A stretch of 63,405 bases of DNA from Acidithiobacillus sp. (lineage in GTDB: Bacteria; Pseudomonadota; Gammaproteobacteria; Acidithiobacillales; Acidithiobacillaceae), in NCBI RefSeq assembly GCF_023256195.1, contig NZ_JAGDWX010000019.1:1-63405 (forward strand), given 5' to 3'. The position numbers and the translations under genes are program-made. The notes below the pieces were generated by a model that was not told the DNA's origin, did no database searches, and saw nothing but the letters and a program-made list of their open reading frames with translations. Shown piece after piece: positions 53,146 through 63,405 of this stretch; within the stretch, counting starts at the first letter, position 1, and each line of letters begins with the position of its first letter.

Positions 53146-53838
53146 TCAGGTCGCCTGATGGGTGTATCGGTCTGCTTCCAGACCACTGTCCAAGGACAGG
53201 CCACAGAGGCTGGCCACTCGCTGAAAATAATACAGAAGGTCGATGGGAACGGTCACCCCGTCGAGAAAACGCAGGGCGTGAAAATCGGCCGTCAGGACGA
53301 TGTCGATGAGGCTAGCATCACCCAGATAGAACTTTCTCTGCGCCAGGATGCGGGACAACTGTCGCAGGCGACCCAGGCGCTCCAGCTGTTGATAGGCGCC
53401 GTAGCGATCGTTGGCCAACGCCTCCGGCCCTTGGCCGAAGCGCCGCTCGCACTCCTGCCGGTACCAGTCGAAGTCCTCGGGATCGGCAGAAATCTCCGGA
53501 TAGAGGGGGAGGATGGGTGCCAGCAGGCGCTGGCGTAGCGGCTCAAGTTCGGCGCGCCAGGCCACGAAAGCCGGCCATTCGGCCGCCAGCGCCGGGGGTG
53601 GGGGAGCGGTGTTGATTCGCGCGTCCAGTTCCGGTAGAGATTCCACGTCCCCGGTCCAGCACCGGTCGTTGGCGTCCACCAGCACCGGAAGGTCCGCAAA
53701 ACCGAGATCGAAAGCCGTAGTCAGGTCCCGCAGCGGGCGCGGTTCCAGGCGCAGGGTCAGGCCGCGCCAGGCGCTGAGGAGCCGCAGGCGCAGGCCAGCC
53801 GAATCGGCGTAGCGGAAGTAAAGCACCGCCTCAGACAA
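53146..53838 (-). CDS. glutathione S-transferase-like protein
   Basis: A 230-residue protein that looks like a thioredoxin-fold plus helical domain: AVLYFRYADSAGLRLRLLSAW at the start, FADLPVLVDANDRCWTGDVESLPELDARI (cis-Pro region) and a helical part with RFLDGVTVPIDLLYYFQRVASLCGL. The catalytic Cys or Ser near the N-terminus is replaced (RYADSAG). The family is a fold-level guess. Its start overlaps the EVE gene end by 8 bases. Confidence 0.55.
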   Translation of the reverse strand: MSEAVLYFRYADSAGLRLRLLSAWRGLTLRLEPRPLRDLTTAFDLGFADLPVLVDANDRCWTGDVESLPELDARINTAPPPPALAAEWPAFVAWRAELEPLRQRLLAPILPLYPEISADPEDFDWYRQECERRFGQGPEALANDRYGAYQQLERLGRLRQLSRILAQRKFYLGDASLIDIVLTADFHALRFLDGVTVPIDLLYYFQRVASLCGLSLDSGLEADRYTHQAT

Positions 53839-54289
53839 GAGTCACCCGGGCGAGCACGGCCTGCCACTCGCTCTCGCTGATAGGCACGATGGACAAACGA
53901 TTGCCCTTGCGCACCAAGGGGTTGTCGGAGAACTCGGGCATCTCCCGCAGCGTCTCCAGAGAGACGGGCGGCTGACAGTGGGCAAGGTAGGCGATGTCCA
54001 CCAGATCCCAGCGTGGCGCATCAGGACGGGAGGCAGCATCGTAGTAGTGGCTCTGGGGATCGAATTGGGTGGGGTCTGGATGCGCTTCCGTCACGATCCG
54101 ACCGAGGCCGACGATGGCCGGTGTTGCCACCCGCGAGTGATAGATGAAGACCTCGTCACCCCGGCGCATCTGCCGCAGAAAATTGCGCGCCTGATAGTTG
54201 CGGATGCCATCCCAAGGCTCCTGCCCGCGGGCCTTCAGATCGTCGAGGGAAAAGGCCTCGGGCTCGGTCTTGAGCAGCCAGTGGGCCAT
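53831..54289 (-). CDS. EVE-domain protein
   Basis: A 152-residue single EVE (PUA-like) domain. MAHWLLKTEPEAFSLDDL and WDGIRNYQARNFLRQMRRGDEVFIYHS are the family signature, followed by AIVGLGRIV and the substrate pocket region. EVE domains bind modified bases in DNA or RNA; stand-alone copies are common in proteobacteria. It starts 3 bases after cyaY ends. Confidence 0.92.
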   Translation of the reverse strand: MAHWLLKTEPEAFSLDDLKARGQEPWDGIRNYQARNFLRQMRRGDEVFIYHSRVATPAIVGLGRIVTEAHPDPTQFDPQSHYYDAASRPDAPRWDLVDIAYLAHCQPPVSLETLREMPEFSDNPLVRKGNRLSIVPISESEWQAVLARVTLV

Positions 54290-54292
54290 GAC

Positions 54293-54610
54293 TCAGAGCC
54301 GGATCTCGAGCGCACGGCCGAGACGCCGACCGATGAGCGTGCTGAGCACCTCCGCCAGACCTTTGCCGCTTTGCGTATCTTGCCAGCCATGCTCCGTCCG
54401 CTGGAAACGCGTCGGACCATCGCTGCAGGCGAGCCAGAGCTGCTCCACCGCCTCCTGCCGGTTGAGGATGATCTTGCTGGCGTCCGGAAGTTCCAGGGTC
54501 AGGACACTGTCCACCAGGTCGGCCTCCACCTCGGGGGCGCAGTCCTCCAATTGGCTGAGGACGGTCTCCAGGGTGCGTTCTACCGCGAGGGCGAAGCTTT
54601 CATCGGACAT
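54293..54610 (-). CDS. cyaY: frataxin-like iron-sulfur assembly protein CyaY
   Basis: A 105-residue bacterial frataxin that binds iron and tunes the cysteine desulfurase during Fe-S cluster assembly. The acidic first helix (FALAVERTLETVLSQLEDCAPEVEADLVDSVLTLEL), strand KIILNRQEAVEQLWLA, and GPTRFQ with the W-containing strand EHGWQDT are visible. ATG 54610 fits the family start SDESFALAVERT. Confidence 0.92.
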   Translation of the reverse strand: MSDESFALAVERTLETVLSQLEDCAPEVEADLVDSVLTLELPDASKIILNRQEAVEQLWLACSDGPTRFQRTEHGWQDTQSGKGLAEVLSTLIGRRLGRALEIRL

Positions 54611-54679
54611 GCTGTTCTCCCGTAGGTAACCGCCACATGATGGCCCGAGCCGAAGATCGTCGCAAGCCACGTGCTTGGG

Positions 54680-56488
54680 TCAGGCCTGCTGCTCTCGCAT
54701 GAGGCGCAGGAAGTCCTCACCAAAGTTCTCCAGCTTGCGTTCGCCGACACCGGGAATGGCAGCCAGAGCGGCGCGATCCCGAGGCCGGCGCCGATGGATC
54801 TCCTGCAGGGTGCTATCGTGAAAGATCACATAGGGCGGTACTCCCCGGGCCCGGGCCAGCTCCAGTCGCAAGGCCCGCAGCTGCTCCCAGAGCTCGTCCT
54901 GCGGAGTGCTGCTGCGTGGGTGCCCGGTAGCGCTCTTGGAGGGCTCTTCCGTCGCTGGTGCGCGGATCCAGACCTCCTCCTCGCCGCGCAGGACGGGTCG
55001 GGCGCGTGGACCGAGACAGAAGCCACCGTGTCCCTCAGGATGGGGCAGGATCTGCCCGCGCAGGGCCAGGTGGCGAAACAGGCTGCGCCAGGTGTTGGCC
55101 GGAAGGTCGCGACCGATGCCGAAGACGGACAGCTCGTGGTGTCCGAAGGAACGCAGGCGCGGATGGTCCCGCCCCATGAGCACGTCGATGAGGTGCTGGA
55201 TGCCGAAGCGCTGACCGGTGCGGTGCACCGCCGACAGTGCCTTCTGGGCAGCCTCACTGGCATTCCAGACGGCCGGCGGCGAAATACAGTTGTCGCAGTT
55301 GCCGCAAGGCTGCTCCCGCAGTTCACCAAAGTAGGCCAGCAGCTCGCGACGGCGGCAACCGATGGTTTCGCACAGGCCGAGCATGGCCTCCAGGCGCTCC
55401 AGTTCCAGAGCCTTGTGGGCTGCGTCGGCCTCCGACTGCTGAATCATCTGGCGCAGCTGCACCACGTCCTGGAGCCCGTAGTGGAGCCAGGCATCGGCGG
55501 CCAGACCATCCCGCCCGGCGCGGCCCGTTTCCTGGTAGTAGGACTCGAGACTCTTGGGCAGATTGAGGTGGGCGACGAAACGTACGTCCGGCTTGTCAAT
55601 GCCCATGCCGAAGGCAATGGTAGCCACGACGATACGGACTTCGTCGTTCTGGAACATGGCCTGATGCCGGCGGCGGGTGGCGGCGTCCAGACCGGCGTGG
55701 TACGGCAAGGCCGACAGCCCATGCTCCTGGAGCCATTGGGCCGTTTCTTCTACCCGCTTGCGCGAGAGGCAATAGACGATGCCGGAATCCTCGGCATGGT
55801 GCTGGCGGATGAAATGCAAGAGCTGCTGGCGACCGCTTTCACCACCACTTTGCAGCCGATAGTGGATATTGGGTCGATCGAAGGAACGCTGGAATACCGG
55901 CGCCTGCAGCAGGCCCAGACGGCTGCGGATCTCCTCGCGGGTGCGAGGGTCGGCCGTGGCCGTCAAGGCGACGCGGGGAACCGTGGGAAAGCGCTCGTGC
56001 AAGAGCTGCAGGCGCAGGTACTCGGGGCGGAAATCGTGTCCCCACTGAGACACACAGTGGGCCTCGTCGATGGCAAAGAGATTGATCTGCAGACGCGCCA
56101 GAAGCCGCAGACTGCGCTCCTGCAGGAGCCGCTCCGGTGCCACATAGAGGAGTTTCACCCGACCTTCGCCCAGGGCCTCCTCGATGCGCTGGGTATCACC
56201 GGCGTCCAATCCCGAGTGCAGGGCGTAGGCGGTCACTCCATACTGCTGCAGTGCCTGGACCTGGTCCTCCATCAGCGCGATGAGGGGTGAGATCACCACG
56301 GCGGTGCCCGGCAGAGTCAGGGCCGGGACCTGATAACAGAGGGATTTCCCGCCTCCCGTCGGCATCAGGACCAGGGCATCGCCACCGTCCAGAAGCCTGG
56401 CGATGACCTCATCTTGAGGCGGGCGGAAGTCGCTGAAGCCAAAGACCTGCTGCAGCACCTCGCGCGCGGACTGCAAGGCGTCGACCAT
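54680..56488 (-). CDS. recQ: ATP-dependent DNA helicase RecQ
   Basis: A 602-residue 3'-5' helicase. Motif 0 [14 protein letters not shown], Walker [21 protein letters not shown]-type box [34 protein letters not shown], motif [12 protein letters not shown], the RQC zinc cysteines ([15 protein letters not shown] and CGNCDNC) and an HRDC domain at the C-terminus ([30 protein letters not shown]). ATG 56488 has the correct family start; the frame upstream runs through the membrane-protein gene. 8 bases separate the two. Confidence 0.96.
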   Translation of the reverse strand: MVDALQSAREVLQQVFGFSDFRPPQDEVIARLLDGGDALVLMPTGGGKSLCYQVPALTLPGTAVVISPLIALMEDQVQALQQYGVTAYALHSGLDAGDTQRIEEALGEGRVKLLYVAPERLLQERSLRLLARLQINLFAIDEAHCVSQWGHDFRPEYLRLQLLHERFPTVPRVALTATADPRTREEIRSRLGLLQAPVFQRSFDRPNIHYRLQSGGESGRQQLLHFIRQHHAEDSGIVYCLSRKRVEETAQWLQEHGLSALPYHAGLDAATRRRHQAMFQNDEVRIVVATIAFGMGIDKPDVRFVAHLNLPKSLESYYQETGRAGRDGLAADAWLHYGLQDVVQLRQMIQQSEADAAHKALELERLEAMLGLCETIGCRRRELLAYFGELREQPCGNCDNCISPPAVWNASEAAQKALSAVHRTGQRFGIQHLIDVLMGRDHPRLRSFGHHELSVFGIGRDLPANTWRSLFRHLALRGQILPHPEGHGGFCLGPRARPVLRGEEEVWIRAPATEEPSKSATGHPRSSTPQDELWEQLRALRLELARARGVPPYVIFHDSTLQEIHRRRPRDRAALAAIPGVGERKLENFGEDFLRLMREQQA

Positions 56489-56496
56489 AATCCCGC

Positions 56497-57324
56497 TCAG
56501 GGCTGAAACCCGCCCGCCGCGGGGGAGCGCAGCAAATTGGTGGCGGCCGCGCTCAAGGACGCGAAGACGAAGACCATCGCGGCGCAGAGAAATACTGCGA
56601 GATACAGCAGCACAAGGAGTGTTATGAGAATCTTGGCCAGTACCATCGCGCCAAGCAACTTCAGACCAGCGCCCAGGAGGGCCGCCAAGAGGGCAAAAGC
56701 AAGACCAAGCACGATGGCGCCCAAAAGGACGAAGAGGCCAAGGACCAGGGGTAGAAACAGCCAGCGCAGGCGATCGCCATAAATGCGTACAGCCAGGCGA
56801 TAGGCCTCGGCAGGCGAGCATCCGCCACCGGCATACAGGGCATAGGCGTACTGGTACCAAGGGGACACCAGAATACCTAGGAGCACGATCAGGAGATAAC
56901 CAGGACTGAAAAAGAAGTGGAGTACCTCGCTGGGGGGAGATCCCGGAGGTGGTGTCGGATAGAGGAGGTGGATGATCAAGGCGTATAGCGCGGGGAGAAG
57001 TGCGATGAGCCAGGTATTGGAGCGTATCAGCCAGCCGCTGAAGGCAGCGATGCTGGGCCGATCGCCCGCCAGGGCAAGACTGATGGCTCGGAAGAATGCC
57101 GCGATCCAGACGTTGAGGGCAAGAAAGAGCATCAGCTGCCAGAGAAGATCCAGACGAGGAAGAAACTTCTGCAGAAGTGCCACGACGATGAGGGGCAGCA
57201 GCGCCAGCAGCCCCGCCAGGAGACAGAGCCACAGGAAGGACCAGAAGCGTTGACGTAGCAGGCGCCATCCCAGGCCCATGGCTTCGCCATAGCCGCGCGC
57301 GGCGGGAAGATTCAGGGTTTCCAC
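56497..57324 (-). CDS. hypothetical multi-pass membrane protein
   Basis: A 275-residue protein with about six membrane helices ([123 protein letters not shown]). Not recognised; DUF2189 or BPSS1780-like membrane proteins have a similar look. It lies between apaH (34 bases) and recQ on the same strand. Confidence 0.65.
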   Translation of the reverse strand: METLNLPAARGYGEAMGLGWRLLRQRFWSFLWLCLLAGLLALLPLIVVALLQKFLPRLDLLWQLMLFLALNVWIAAFFRAISLALAGDRPSIAAFSGWLIRSNTWLIALLPALYALIIHLLYPTPPPGSPPSEVLHFFFSPGYLLIVLLGILVSPWYQYAYALYAGGGCSPAEAYRLAVRIYGDRLRWLFLPLVLGLFVLLGAIVLGLAFALLAALLGAGLKLLGAMVLAKILITLLVLLYLAVFLCAAMVFVFASLSAAATNLLRSPAAGGFQP

Positions 57325-57358
57325 GATCTTTCATCCTTTGCAATAGAGGGCTTGAGCA

Positions 57359-58216
57359 TCAATCCGCGGTCTCTGGCCGGGCGTAGGCGGGGCATGCCAC
57401 CTGAACGATGGTGATGGGTAGTGGTGCGATGCGTGCCGCGCTGAGCTGCCGACCCCAGACACAGCCGCTGTCCAGAGCCAGCAGACGCGGCTCCTGGAGC
57501 AGCCCCTGTGTGGCCCAGTGTCCGCAGACGACGGCGACTTCCGGCTGACGTTCGCGAAATAGCTGGTGCCAGGGCAGATAGTCCGCGTCCGGCGGTGCCT
57601 TGCTGGGCCAGAAGAAGCGTCCATCGGGCCGCACCCGCCGGGCACGGGTAAAGACTGCGACGCGGAAGCGCTGCGCATCCATTTCATCGCGACAATCCTG
57701 CCAGCGCTCTGGCGCCGGCGCCTCCCATAAGGCCTGGAGAAATCTGCGCCACTGCCGACCCTGCAAAGCACGCTCCACCTCCTGGGCATGTCCCAGAGCC
57801 GTCGCCGGCGACCAGTCTGGGTGGATGGCGGCGTGCACCAGCAGCCAGGGTGCCTCCGGCAATTCCCGCAGCAGCGGTGCCTGGCGCAGCCAGTCCATCC
57901 AGACGTCCACATCCTTTTCTGCCAGCAATGGCCCAAGGGTATCGCTCTTTTTGGCGGGCACGATGCCGGCCCAGCGCGACAGGGCATAGAGATCGTGGTT
58001 ACCCAATACGAAAGCCACCTGCTCCCGCAGATCCCACAGCCGTCGCATCACCCCGGCGCTGTCGGGCCCCCGGTTGACGAGGTCGCCGGCGAGATAGAGA
58101 CGATCCTGTGCGGGTTCGAAGCCCACCGCATCCAACAGGCGCTCCAGTGCGTCGCGACAACCCTGGACGTCGCCCACGGCGTAGACCGCCCCCGGGACCT
58201 CAGACAACGCCGCCAT
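57359..58216 (-). CDS. apaH: symmetrical bis(5'-nucleosyl)-tetraphosphatase
   Basis: ApaH cleaves Ap4A to ADP and removes Np4 caps from RNA. The 285-residue metallophosphatase has VYAVGDVQGCRDALERLL (Asp, Gly), LYLAGDLVNRGPDSAGVM (GDLVNRGP), VLGNHDLYAL (GNHD), LLVHAAIHPDWS and VCGHWATQGL. ATG 58216 fits the usual start and overlaps the DsrE-like stop by one base (TGATG), so the pair is co-translated. Confidence 0.94.
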   Translation of the reverse strand: MAALSEVPGAVYAVGDVQGCRDALERLLDAVGFEPAQDRLYLAGDLVNRGPDSAGVMRRLWDLREQVAFVLGNHDLYALSRWAGIVPAKKSDTLGPLLAEKDVDVWMDWLRQAPLLRELPEAPWLLVHAAIHPDWSPATALGHAQEVERALQGRQWRRFLQALWEAPAPERWQDCRDEMDAQRFRVAVFTRARRVRPDGRFFWPSKAPPDADYLPWHQLFRERQPEVAVVCGHWATQGLLQEPRLLALDSGCVWGRQLSAARIAPLPITIVQVACPAYARPETAD

Positions 58217-58566
58217 CAGTAGGTGATGACCTGATCGCTCATCTTGCTGACGCGCACGAGCTCCTTCATCCCTGCCGAAACCACCCCTTCCAGTAGTTGC
58301 CGAGCGGTATCCCGTGGCAGCCACTCGAGGCCGACGGCACGGATTTCACCCCCCAGTTCCCGAATCTCTGCCAGCAGGTCGCGCTGGATGAGGTGTCGCG
58401 GGGAGCGGTCTTCACCATCGGCCAGAGCGAGGGGCAGGGCGTCCTGGGTCAGGAATATGCTGATCCCAATCTCGTCTGCCAGGGCGCTGGCCGCCATGCG
58501 CAGGGCCTGCAGGACGGGATTGCCATCGGCATCGGGATGGGATTTGATGATGAGGGTCCAGTGCAT
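58216..58566 (-). CDS. DsrE/DsrF-like family protein
   Basis: A 116-residue DsrE-fold protein (LIIKSHPDADGNPVLQALRMAASALA; ISIFLTQDALPLAL; GVVSAGMKELVRVSKMSDQVITY). DsrE-like proteins include sulfur-carrier subunits, but this one has no cysteine at the usual position, so persulfide transfer is doubtful. It is coupled to apaH. ATG 58566 is the first conserved residue; no strong ribosome site is seen. Confidence 0.82.
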   Translation of the reverse strand: MHWTLIIKSHPDADGNPVLQALRMAASALADEIGISIFLTQDALPLALADGEDRSPRHLIQRDLLAEIRELGGEIRAVGLEWLPRDTARQLLEGVVSAGMKELVRVSKMSDQVITY

Positions 58567-58841
58567 CCAAGCTTCCTGCGTGGCAACGTCTGTCCCTGTC
58601 CCGAGGAAGGACAGGGCGGTGAATGGGCATGTGGCAATGCGGCCTGTGGCGATGACCTAAAGATTAGCATAATCGCCCGCTTCCTGAAGGGCTCCGCGCC
58701 CTCCCATGGCGGTCGCCGCCGCGGGTCCTGGGCTCAGCGCTGCGATGGTGGCCTGCACCCATGACGTGCGCCCCCATGGCCGCGTATGCGCTTCTTCGGT
58801 TACACTGACGCCGACCCTTTCGACACAGAGCAGGAAATGGC

Positions 58842-59291
58842 ATGGCTGAGCAAGAACCCACCTTCATGATCGAACGCATCTACGTCAAGGACCTGTCCTT
58901 CGAGTCCCCCAACGCCCCTGCGGCCTTTGCCATGACCGAGGCACCCAGCGTCGATGTCGGGCTCAACACCAATACGCAGACCGTGGACGAGGCCAATGGA
59001 CTGACGGAGGTCACCCTGACGGTGACGGTCGCGGCCAAGGGCGGTAGCACCACCTATTTCGCCGTGGAAGTCCAGCAGGGCGGCCTGTTCCGTCTGCAGA
59101 ACATTCCCGAAGAGCATCTGCCCATACTGCTGGCCGTGCACTGTCCTACCATCCTCTTCCCCTACGCTCGGGAGGTGGTGGCGGACCTCGTCAGCCGCGG
59201 CGGTTTCCAACCTCTGCACCTGCACCCTGTCAATTTCGAAGCCTTGTACCAGCAGGCACAACAGGAGCAGGGCCAGCACACCACCCAGTAA
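58842..59291 (+). CDS. secB: protein-export chaperone SecB
   Basis: A 149-residue SecB tetramer subunit that keeps preproteins unfolded and hands them to SecA. The family pattern is clear: TFMIERIYVKDLSFESPNAP at the start, VTLTVTVAAKG, TTYFAVEVQQGGLF, CPTILFPYAREVVADLVSRGGFQPLHLHPVNF. GGAAA ribosome site before the ATG. It is followed directly by gpsA, the conserved secB-gpsA pair. Confidence 0.97.
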   Translation: MAEQEPTFMIERIYVKDLSFESPNAPAAFAMTEAPSVDVGLNTNTQTVDEANGLTEVTLTVTVAAKGGSTTYFAVEVQQGGLFRLQNIPEEHLPILLAVHCPTILFPYAREVVADLVSRGGFQPLHLHPVNFEALYQQAQQEQGQHTTQ

Positions 59292-60308
59292 ATGTCCCAC
59301 TGGCTCGTCTGCGGGGCGGGACACTGGGGCACGGCGCTGTCCGTCTACACGGCGCGCCGTGGCATCGCCACCCAGCTCTGGGGGCATCGGCGGGAGCACC
59401 TTCCCGGCACGGACGCGGATCTTGCGCCGATCTTTCCCGGAGTACCGGTGCCGCCGGGGCTCCGGATCGTCGCCGAGCTCGAGCCTGCCCTGGCGGATGC
59501 CGAGGTCTGGCTCATCGCCGTTCCCAGTCACGCCCTACGCGGGCTTCTGCGCCGTCTGCGGGCGGCGGGTGCGCCAGCCCCAAGGGCTCTGTTGCTGGCC
59601 AGCAAGGGACTGGAGCTGGACAGCGGCGCCCGTCTCGATGCGGTGGTGCAAGAGGAGTATCCACAGGCGCCGCTGCTGGTCCTCTCCGGACCCAGCTTTG
59701 CCCAGGATCTTCTGGCGGGACGGCCCCTGGCCATGACCCTGGCCGGGACGGATCCCGAAATCCGGGAATCGCTCCTGCAGCGTCTGCGCAGCGCCCAGCT
59801 GCGGCTTTACCCCAGCGAGGACGTCGCCGGGGTCTGCCTTGCCGGCGCCATCAAGAATGTCCTCGCCATAGCCGCGGGCATCTGCGATGGTCTGGGCCTT
59901 GGCGAAAGCGCCCGCGCCGCCCTCATCACCCGCGGACTGGCGGAGCTGGAACGCATCGGCACGGCACTGGGGGGCCAGCACGACACCTTCAGCGGGCTCG
60001 CGGGCGCCGGGGATCTGATCCTGACCGCCAGCAGTGATCTGTCCCGCAATCGCCGCCTGGGCGTCGCCCTCGGTCAGGGCCTCAGCCTGGACGCGGCGCG
60101 TGCGCGTATCGGCGAAGAGGTGGAAGGTGTGCGCAGCAGTCGCGCGCTGTATCGGGTAGCGCAGGAACTGGGGGTGGAGGCACCCATCAGCGAGCAGGTC
60201 TATCGCGTGCTCCACGAGGGGGAGTCGCCGCAACGGGCCAGTGTGGCCCTGATGCAGCGCGGGCTGGAGCGCGTGGCGCCGGTGCTGGCGTCCCGGCCCA
60301 TGGGTTGA
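59292..60308 (+). CDS. gpsA: glycerol-3-phosphate dehydrogenase [NAD(P)+]
   Basis: GpsA makes sn-glycerol-3-phosphate for phospholipids. The 338-residue enzyme starts immediately after the secB stop and shows the Rossmann motif VCGAGHWGTALSVY, VPSHALRGLL, LLASKGLE, VLSGPSFAQDL, the catalytic Lys in LAGAIKNVLAIAAGICDGLGLG, and LAGAGDLILTASSDLSRNRRLG. The end overlaps the histidine kinase start. Confidence 0.96.
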   Translation: MSHWLVCGAGHWGTALSVYTARRGIATQLWGHRREHLPGTDADLAPIFPGVPVPPGLRIVAELEPALADAEVWLIAVPSHALRGLLRRLRAAGAPAPRALLLASKGLELDSGARLDAVVQEEYPQAPLLVLSGPSFAQDLLAGRPLAMTLAGTDPEIRESLLQRLRSAQLRLYPSEDVAGVCLAGAIKNVLAIAAGICDGLGLGESARAALITRGLAELERIGTALGGQHDTFSGLAGAGDLILTASSDLSRNRRLGVALGQGLSLDAARARIGEEVEGVRSSRALYRVAQELGVEAPISEQVYRVLHEGESPQRASVALMQRGLERVAPVLASRPMG

Positions 60309-61765
60309 CCGTGGCCATATTCCGCCTGCCCGGCGCGACTGGTGCGAACAAGCGCGTCCCTTTCGCTCCTTTCCGCACCATCGGCTTTCTCCTGGTACAG
60401 TTCGTGGTCCTCGCCCTCCTGCTCCTGGGGGTGCTGTTGGTGCATACCAACCAGGACCTCGCCACCTTGGACGCCTACACCGCCTATATGACCCAGCTGA
60501 CGCAGATCGAGGCCGAGGCGAGCCGGACCTGGGCCGATTCCGGCAGTGGTCCGGCTCTGGAACAGTTGCGCCGGAGCCTCGCCCAGATGCCGCCGCAGCT
60601 GCTGCGCCACCAGGGCGACCAGCAGGCTTTGGAGCACCTGCGCGCACTGGCAGCGCAGCCTGCCGCCCACAACTTCCCGCAGGTGATGGCGGCCTTGGCA
60701 GATCTCAGTCTCAGCGAACACCGCCGTGGCTGGCACCTGGTCCTGGCCGCTGGCCGCGATGCGCGCTATACCCTCATAGGCACGGGTGTCGCCCTCCTGG
60801 CTTTCATGATCTTTGTGCTGGTCACTCTGGCCTTTTTCCGACTGCGCATCCTGCGACCCCTGCGTCGCCTGCAGGAGGCCATGCATTCCCTGGAGGTAGG
60901 TGCTTTCGCGCGGGTTGCGGAAGGCCAGGCGGATCCCGGCATCAGTCCGCTGCTGCATTACTACAATCAGATGGTGGGTCGCCTGGAGGAGTTGGAGCGG
61001 CAGCGGCGGCAGTATCTCCAGGATCTGCAGCGCGAGGTGCATCAGGCCGCGCATACCCTCATTGCCCAGCAGGCCGCCATGGCGCGCTCCGAGCGTCTCG
61101 CCGCCGTGGGCGAAGCGGCGGCGGCGCTCGCCCACGAACTGCGCAATCCACTGGCAGGTCTGCAGGTGGGGTGCGCCAATATCCGTCGGGAGATCGAGGA
61201 TGCGGAAATCAATGAGCGTCTCGGGCTCATGGAAGAAGAGCTGCGCCGCGTCAGTCGCCTCTTGGACCAGCAGTTGCGCGGAGCCCGCCAGGCGCAGGAG
61301 AGCGGCCAGTGGGTAGAGCCTGCCGCCACCCTGGAATCCCTCATCAACCTGCTGCGCTACCAGGTGCCGGGCAATATCCGTCTGATCCTGCGGGCAGATG
61401 CCACCGGCCCTTGCCTCCTGCCGTTAGACCACTTTCGTCAGGCGATCCTGAATCTCCTCCTCAACGCCATTCAGGCTCTGGGCAGTGAGGGCGGCGAGAT
61501 CCAGGTGGCGCTCACGCGGCGCGAGCAGGATCTGGAACTGGCTGTCTGCGACAACGGCCCAGGCTTTCCCGAGGCGCTCCTGCGCGAGGGTATCCGGCCC
61601 TTTGCCAGCACTCGCGAGCAGGGTACCGGGCTCGGCCTGTCCATGGTGCGTCGCTTCGTTCGCAGTCTGGGCGGCAGCATTGAGCTGGCCAATGCCGAAC
61701 CACAGGGCGCCAGAGTGGTCTTACGGCTGCCCTGTCCTGAAAAAACTGTGAAGGAGCCCCTCTGA
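60305..61765 (+). CDS. sensor histidine kinase (NtrB-like, two membrane helices)
   Basis: A 486-residue membrane kinase. Helices at about 27-47 and 156-177 enclose a 108-residue periplasmic helical sensor domain; HAMP-like RLRILRPLRRLQEAMHSLEVG follows. The H-box AALAHELRNPLAGL has phosphoacceptor His277; the N box is LLNAIQAL and the G boxes are DNGPGFP and GTGLGLSMV. The start is TTG 60305 overlapping the gpsA stop (TTGA); GTG 60311 is an alternative. Partner of the following sigma-54 regulator, whose start immediately follows its stop. The signal is unknown. Confidence 0.9.
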   Translation: MTVAIFRLPGATGANKRVPFAPFRTIGFLLVQFVVLALLLLGVLLVHTNQDLATLDAYTAYMTQLTQIEAEASRTWADSGSGPALEQLRRSLAQMPPQLLRHQGDQQALEHLRALAAQPAAHNFPQVMAALADLSLSEHRRGWHLVLAAGRDARYTLIGTGVALLAFMIFVLVTLAFFRLRILRPLRRLQEAMHSLEVGAFARVAEGQADPGISPLLHYYNQMVGRLEELERQRRQYLQDLQREVHQAAHTLIAQQAAMARSERLAAVGEAAAALAHELRNPLAGLQVGCANIRREIEDAEINERLGLMEEELRRVSRLLDQQLRGARQAQESGQWVEPAATLESLINLLRYQVPGNIRLILRADATGPCLLPLDHFRQAILNLLLNAIQALGSEGGEIQVALTRREQDLELAVCDNGPGFPEALLREGIRPFASTREQGTGLGLSMVRRFVRSLGGSIELANAEPQGARVVLRLPCPEKTVKEPL

Positions 61766-63172
<1,407 letters not shown>

Positions 63173-63174
63173 CT

Positions 63175-63204
63175 TTGACGCCGCCCCAGCCGGCGCGCTA
63201 CACT
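63175..63204 (+). promoter_or_regulatory. predicted promoter of tRNA-Ser
   Basis: TTGACG (63175-63180) and TACACT (63199-63204) are separated by 18 bases and lie 9 bases before the mature tRNA 5' end, good for a stable-RNA promoter. The -35 begins 2 bases after the regulator's stop codon. Confidence 0.6.
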
Positions 63205-63213
63205 CCGCGACAC

Positions 63214-63306
63214 GGAGAGATGGCCGAGAGGCTGAAGGCGCTCCCCTGCTAAGGGAGTATGGGGCTAAACACTCCATCGAGGGTTCGAATCCCTCTCTCT
63301 CCGCCA
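63214..63306 (+). tRNA. tRNA-Ser (GCU)
   Basis: A complete 93-base class II tRNA. Acceptor GGAGAGA pairs with TCTCTCC, discriminator G and encoded CCA follow. The anticodon loop CTGCTAA gives GCU with stem TCCC/GGGA, the long variable arm is present (TATGGGGCTAAACACTCCAT), and the T arm is GAGGG-TTCGAAT-CCCTC. Decodes AGC/AGU. The remaining 99 bases to the window end show no gene. Confidence 0.97.
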
Positions 63307-63405
63307 CTCCGCTCAATGCCTTGGAAGCTCCGCGAGCTCAGTCCAAAAGCTTTTCCGAATCGGTTGGGCGCCTCGGCTCCTGGTCGCTTAGTCTTCACGA
63401 TACGC

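Overview
This 63.4 kb window is a dense, high-GC proteobacterial chromosome segment. Its gene content (zapB-like/zapA/6S RNA/5-FCL order, secB, holC, lptFG, mrdA, cyaY, Mce/PqiC-type lipid transport parts, a sigma-54 two-component system) places it in the gamma/Acidithiobacillia part of the Proteobacteria. A cyanide-insensitive-type bd oxidase, TauE/SafE and TIGR02186 sulfur-exporter genes and a DsrE-like protein fit an acidophilic sulfur oxidiser such as Acidithiobacillus. That genus call is an inference from gene content, not a match to a known sequence.

Layout. 1-1.1 kb: 3' end of tRNA-Leu(CAA), a gene-poor stretch and a DUF3568 lipoprotein. 1.1-7.0 kb (minus): purH-purD-tsaC-hemF-pyrD-GNAT, a tightly packed purine/haem/pyrimidine operon whose leader carries an intrinsic terminator with a mutually exclusive partner (possible attenuator). 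7.3-8.5 kb: a yqhD-like aldehyde reductase behind a strong promoter with an operator palindrome in its spacer. 8.8-19.9 kb: a decayed genomic island bounded by similar 41-bp sequences. It holds hipBA, a four-gene JetABCD (Wadjet) anti-plasmid system, a DUF262/HNH type IV-like restriction protein, an RHH gene, a truncated hsdM and a dead P4-type integrase. The jetA leader holds mutually exclusive hairpins, a nested inverted-repeat element and a 22-23 bp-period repeat array.

20.1-24.3 kb (minus): mrdA-rplY-pth-ychF. 24.4-26.6 kb (plus): zapB-like, zapA, 6S RNA, 5-FCL and a YmdB-type phosphodiesterase. 26.5-29.6 kb (minus): pcm, a cysteine hydrolase and an M61 peptidase. 29.7-31.3 kb: an MCE protein and its lipoprotein. 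31.3-33.9 kb (minus): proS, usp and a YrhK-domain protein. 34.2-36.5 kb (plus): usp, tauE and TIGR02186. 36.5-39.3 kb (minus): cydAB. 39.4-42.5 kb: an unknown membrane-anchored protein, an APC permease and nadC. 42.6-48.3 kb (minus): pepA-holC-unknown-valS. 48.4-52.7 kb (plus): lptF-lptG, then a dynamin-like GTPase. 52.8-58.6 kb (minus): small and hypothetical genes, EVE, cyaY, recQ, a membrane protein, apaH and dsrE-like. 58.8-63.3 kb (plus): secB, gpsA, an NtrB/NtrC-like pair and tRNA-Ser(GCU).

The best candidates for new biology are the structured leader and repeat array of the jetABCD operon, the possible purH attenuator, the paired palindromes upstream of cydAB and a dynamin-like GTPase with a cysteine cluster inside its G domain. 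All coordinates and motif calls were read by eye; no database search was run.
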